Source of the DNA: an uncultured Asticcacaulis sp.
GTDB taxonomy: Bacteria; Pseudomonadota; Alphaproteobacteria; Caulobacterales; Caulobacteraceae
Direction: 5' to 3'
NCBI GenBank assembly: GCA_946482045.1
Contig: CAMLPZ010000227.1
Coordinates: 1-6,973, forward strand
Length of the DNA: 6,973 nt
Made by a program: the position numbers and the translations under genes. The notes under the pieces were generated by a model. The model was not told where the DNA came from, did not search any database, and saw only the letters and a program-made list of their open reading frames with translations. Shown one piece after another: positions 5,738 through 6,973 of this stretch (positions are counted from its first letter, which is position 1; every line of letters begins with the position of its first letter).

Positions 5738-5752
5738 GTTAACTGAGATAAC
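5738..5752. promoter_or_regulatory. 15-bp palindrome upstream of the small ORF
   Basis: GTTAACTGAGATAAC is symmetric at 6 of 7 pairs around a central G. It lies in the 184-bp stretch between the rplQ terminator and the small ORF, about 140 bp upstream of that ORF's start. The AACTGAG core recurs at 5673-5679. It resembles a regulator binding site; no -35/-10 pair could be set out confidently in this stretch. Confidence 0.3.
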
Positions 5753-5781
5753 CAGAGTCTTAATGCTTTGGTTCCGGACGC

Positions 5782-5810
5782 AAAAAAGCCCCCGGAGATA
5801 CCGGGGGCTT
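5782..5810 (-). terminator. Intrinsic terminator of the rpoA-rplQ operon
   Basis: AAGCCCCCGG (5786-5795) and CCGGGGGCTT (5801-5810) make a perfect 10-bp stem with a 5-base loop, followed on the minus strand by a run of six T (two of them in the stem). It begins 20 bases past the rplQ stop and closes the ribosomal-protein operon. Confidence 0.92.
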
Positions 5811-5830
5811 CTGAACGGATCGGACGATCC

Positions 5831-6247
5831 TTATTCTTCGTCAGCGGCCGCGGCAAAGACCGGGCCCGAATCCTGGCCCTTGGCGCTTTCGTCGCGGTCA
5901 ACGAACTCGATGACGGCCATCGGGGCGTTGTCGCCGTGACGGTAGCCAGCCTTCAGGATACGGATATAGCCGCCGTTGCGGTCGGCGTAGCGCTTGGCCA
6001 GGACGTCGAACAGCTTGGCGACCTGCGGCACGTCACGGACGCGCGAAATGGCAATACGACGATCGTGCAACGTGCCGGACTTGGCCAGCGTGACCAGCTT
6101 CTCGACGAAGGGACGCAGTTCCTTGGCCTTCGGCAGGGTGGTGACGATCTGTTCGTGCTTGATCAGCGAAGCCGACATGTTGGCGAACATGGCGATGCGG
6201 TGAGCGGTCGTACGACCGAGTTTGCGATAGCCGGAGCCGTGACGCAT
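5831..6247 (-). CDS. rplQ: 50S ribosomal protein L17
   Basis: A component of the large ribosomal subunit located near the peptide exit tunnel. The product is 138 aa, against about 127 in E. coli, with the extra length in an Ala- and Asp/Glu-rich C-terminal tail (AAADEE) of the kind seen in alphaproteobacteria. The family signature is clear from the first residue: [56 protein letters not shown], followed by a basic RNA-binding middle and ending in an IEFVDRD strand. The ATG at 6247 has a good Shine-Dalgarno (GGAGAG). It lies downstream of rpoA, as in most bacteria, but across an unusually long 238-bp gap; a potential hairpin sits directly in front of its ribosome-binding site. Confidence 0.98.
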   Translation of the reverse strand: MRHGSGYRKLGRTTAHRIAMFANMSASLIKHEQIVTTLPKAKELRPFVEKLVTLAKSGTLHDRRIAISRVRDVPQVAKLFDVLAKRYADRNGGYIRILKAGYRHGDNAPMAVIEFVDRDESAKGQDSGPVFAAAADEE

Positions 6248-6265
6248 GAGTATCTCTCCATAAGA

Positions 6266-6293
6266 CCGCGAGGCGCATAAGGCTCATGCGCGG
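6266..6293 (-). promoter_or_regulatory. Hairpin directly upstream of the rplQ ribosome-binding site
   Basis: GCGCAT (6273-6278) pairs with ATGCGC (6286-6291) around a 7-base loop; the alternative outer pair CCGCG (6266-6270) with CGCGG (6289-6293) competes for the same right arm. In the mRNA the structure ends about 5 bases before the Shine-Dalgarno region. It could influence L17 translation, but no protein-binding or switching evidence is available from sequence. Confidence 0.35.
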
Positions 6294-6353
6294 CCCCAAA
6301 AACGAGCCCGGAAACAAAGGTCAAAGGCCGACGGCCCCTACCCGCTCCGAACG

Positions 6354-6375
6354 TCCGCAAAGCAGCCTTTGCGGA
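6354..6375. repeat. Perfect 9-bp inverted repeat in the rpoA-rplQ spacer
   Basis: TCCGCAAAG (6354-6362) and CTTTGCGGA (6367-6375) flank a 4-base loop. In minus-strand RNA it is followed by CGTTCGG, not a T-run, so it is a stable stem-loop but not an intrinsic terminator. It belongs to a series of structures in this spacer. Confidence 0.6.
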
Positions 6376-6420
6376 GATTACCGGGACAAGGTCTTGGTCT
6401 TTCCCGATAAGCCGGAACCG

Positions 6421-6467
6421 AAAAACAGTTCCTATAAATAGGAAACCCGGATGAACGCTCATCCGGG
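6421..6467 (-). terminator. Tandem hairpins after rpoA, probable terminator or attenuator
   Basis: The first element is a perfect 9-bp stem, CCCGGATGA (6446-6454) with TCATCCGGG (6459-6467), a 4-base loop, then TTTCCTATTT on the minus strand. The second follows at once: TTCCTA (6429-6434) with TAGGAA (6439-6444), then CTGTTTTT. The first starts 18 bases past the rpoA stop. The weak T-tails suggest partial termination, which would lower rplQ relative to rpoA unless rplQ has its own promoter. Confidence 0.55.
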
Positions 6468-6485
6468 CCCCATATTTCCGAAAAA

Positions 6486-6973
6486 TCAGATTTGATCTTC
6501 GAACTTCTTCGCCAGGTCTTCGACGTTCTCCGGCGGCCAGTTCGGGATGTCCATGCCGAGGCTCAGGTTCATGGAAGCCAGGACTTCCTTGATTTCGTTG
6601 AGCGACTTGCGGCCGAAGTTCGGCGTGCGCAGCATTTCCGATTCCGTCTTCTGGATCAGATCGCCGATATAGACGATGTTGTCGTTCTTCAGGCAGTTCG
6701 CCGAACGGACGCTGAGTTCCAGTTCGTCGACCTTCTTGAGCAGGGCCGGGTTGAACGGCAGCTCGGGCTTGCCTTCTTCAACGACCGGAGCCTTCGGCTC
6801 TTCGAAGGTGATGAAGATCTGCAACTGGTCTTGCAGGATGCGCGCCGCGAAGGCGACGGCGTCAACCGGCGTGACGGCGGCATTGGTTTCGACTTCCAGC
6901 ACCAGCTTGTCGTAATCGAGCGACTGGCCCTGACGGGTCGGCTCGACCTTGTAGGCGACCTTCTTGACCGGCG
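6486..6973 (-). CDS. rpoA: DNA-directed RNA polymerase subunit alpha, C-terminal part (partial, 5' end beyond the window)
   Basis: About 161 codons of the alpha subunit are present, reading in from the right edge with no start; the true start lies outside the window. The first visible residues ([35 protein letters not shown]) are the end of the N-terminal dimerisation and assembly domain. An acidic, Pro-rich linker ([17 protein letters not shown]) follows, then the C-terminal domain that contacts UP-element DNA and activators. The DNA-binding motif [17 protein letters not shown] is intact, including the Arg equivalent to E. coli R265 and the following Asn and Lys, and the second helix-hairpin-helix segment ([25 protein letters not shown]) is also intact. 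The protein ends with [18 protein letters not shown], typical of alphaproteobacteria. An internal GTG at 6902 could be mistaken for a start but lies mid-domain. Confidence 0.98.
   Translation of the reverse strand, partial: PVKKVAYKVEPTRQGQSLDYDKLVLEVETNAAVTPVDAVAFAARILQDQLQIFITFEEPKAPVVEEGKPELPFNPALLKKVDELELSVRSANCLKNDNIVYIGDLIQKTESEMLRTPNFGRKSLNEIKEVLASMNLSLGMDIPNWPPENVEDLAKKFEDQI

Noticed and set aside
5738..5755. Possible CtrA site (TTAA-N7-TTAA)
   Set aside because: Only one TTAA half is present; the partner position reads AACC.
5817..5830. Small palindrome GGATCGGACGATCC right after the rplQ stop
   Set aside because: Very short loop and no T-run; the strong terminator just downstream already explains transcript ending.
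5768..6280. 170-codon plus-strand frame antisense to rplQ
   Set aside because: It runs through the rplQ terminator and the whole of L17, has no recognisable motif and no supporting ribosome-binding site.
6163..6462. 99-codon minus-strand frame spanning the rpoA-rplQ spacer
   Set aside because: It starts inside the post-rpoA hairpin, runs 85 bases into rplQ in another frame and lacks a proper Shine-Dalgarno. The spacer looks structured, not coding.

Overview
The window reads as ordinary chromosomal DNA of a GC-rich alphaproteobacterium. Caulobacterales (Caulobacter/Asticcacaulis-like) is my best guess, from the RpoA C-terminus ending in [17 protein letters not shown], an L17 with a short acidic tail, and an HtrA-type protease near the end of a ribosomal-protein operon. 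That placement is inference; no database search was possible. Nearly all genes lie on the minus strand, so the natural reading order runs from the right edge to the left.

Right edge, 6973 to about 5780: the 3' part of rpoA (RNA polymerase alpha, cut by the window edge) and rplQ (ribosomal protein L17), separated by an unusually structured 238-bp spacer. This is the end of the conserved alpha/ribosomal-protein operon, closed by a textbook intrinsic terminator after rplQ.

Middle, about 5780 to 3988: a small isolated gene encoding a 55-residue, very acidic protein of unknown function, with an almost perfect Shine-Dalgarno and its own strong terminator. Next comes a predicted lipoprotein of the nucleotide pyrophosphatase/phosphodiesterase (NPP) family, with a conspicuous palindrome in its leader.

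Left-middle, 3987 to 1703: a small resistance-like neighbourhood. It holds a TetA-type (TCR/Tet) major facilitator exporter on the minus strand, a TetR-family repressor on the plus strand that converges on it with only 5 bp between, and a Ble-like VOC protein divergent from the repressor. A 20-bp imperfect palindrome just upstream of the repressor start is a good candidate operator, and its left half-site recurs in front of the exporter. This suggests, but does not prove, one regulon.

Left edge, 1631 to 1: a Do/HtrA (DegP/DegQ-like) serine protease with two PDZ domains and a lipobox in its signal peptide, followed by an intrinsic terminator and an inverted repeat at the window edge. No insertion sequence, CRISPR array, tRNA or rRNA was found, and no gene-free stretch exceeds 300 bp. 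The best leads for something undescribed are the small acidic protein, the palindromic leader of the phosphodiesterase, and the hairpin-rich rpoA-rplQ spacer.
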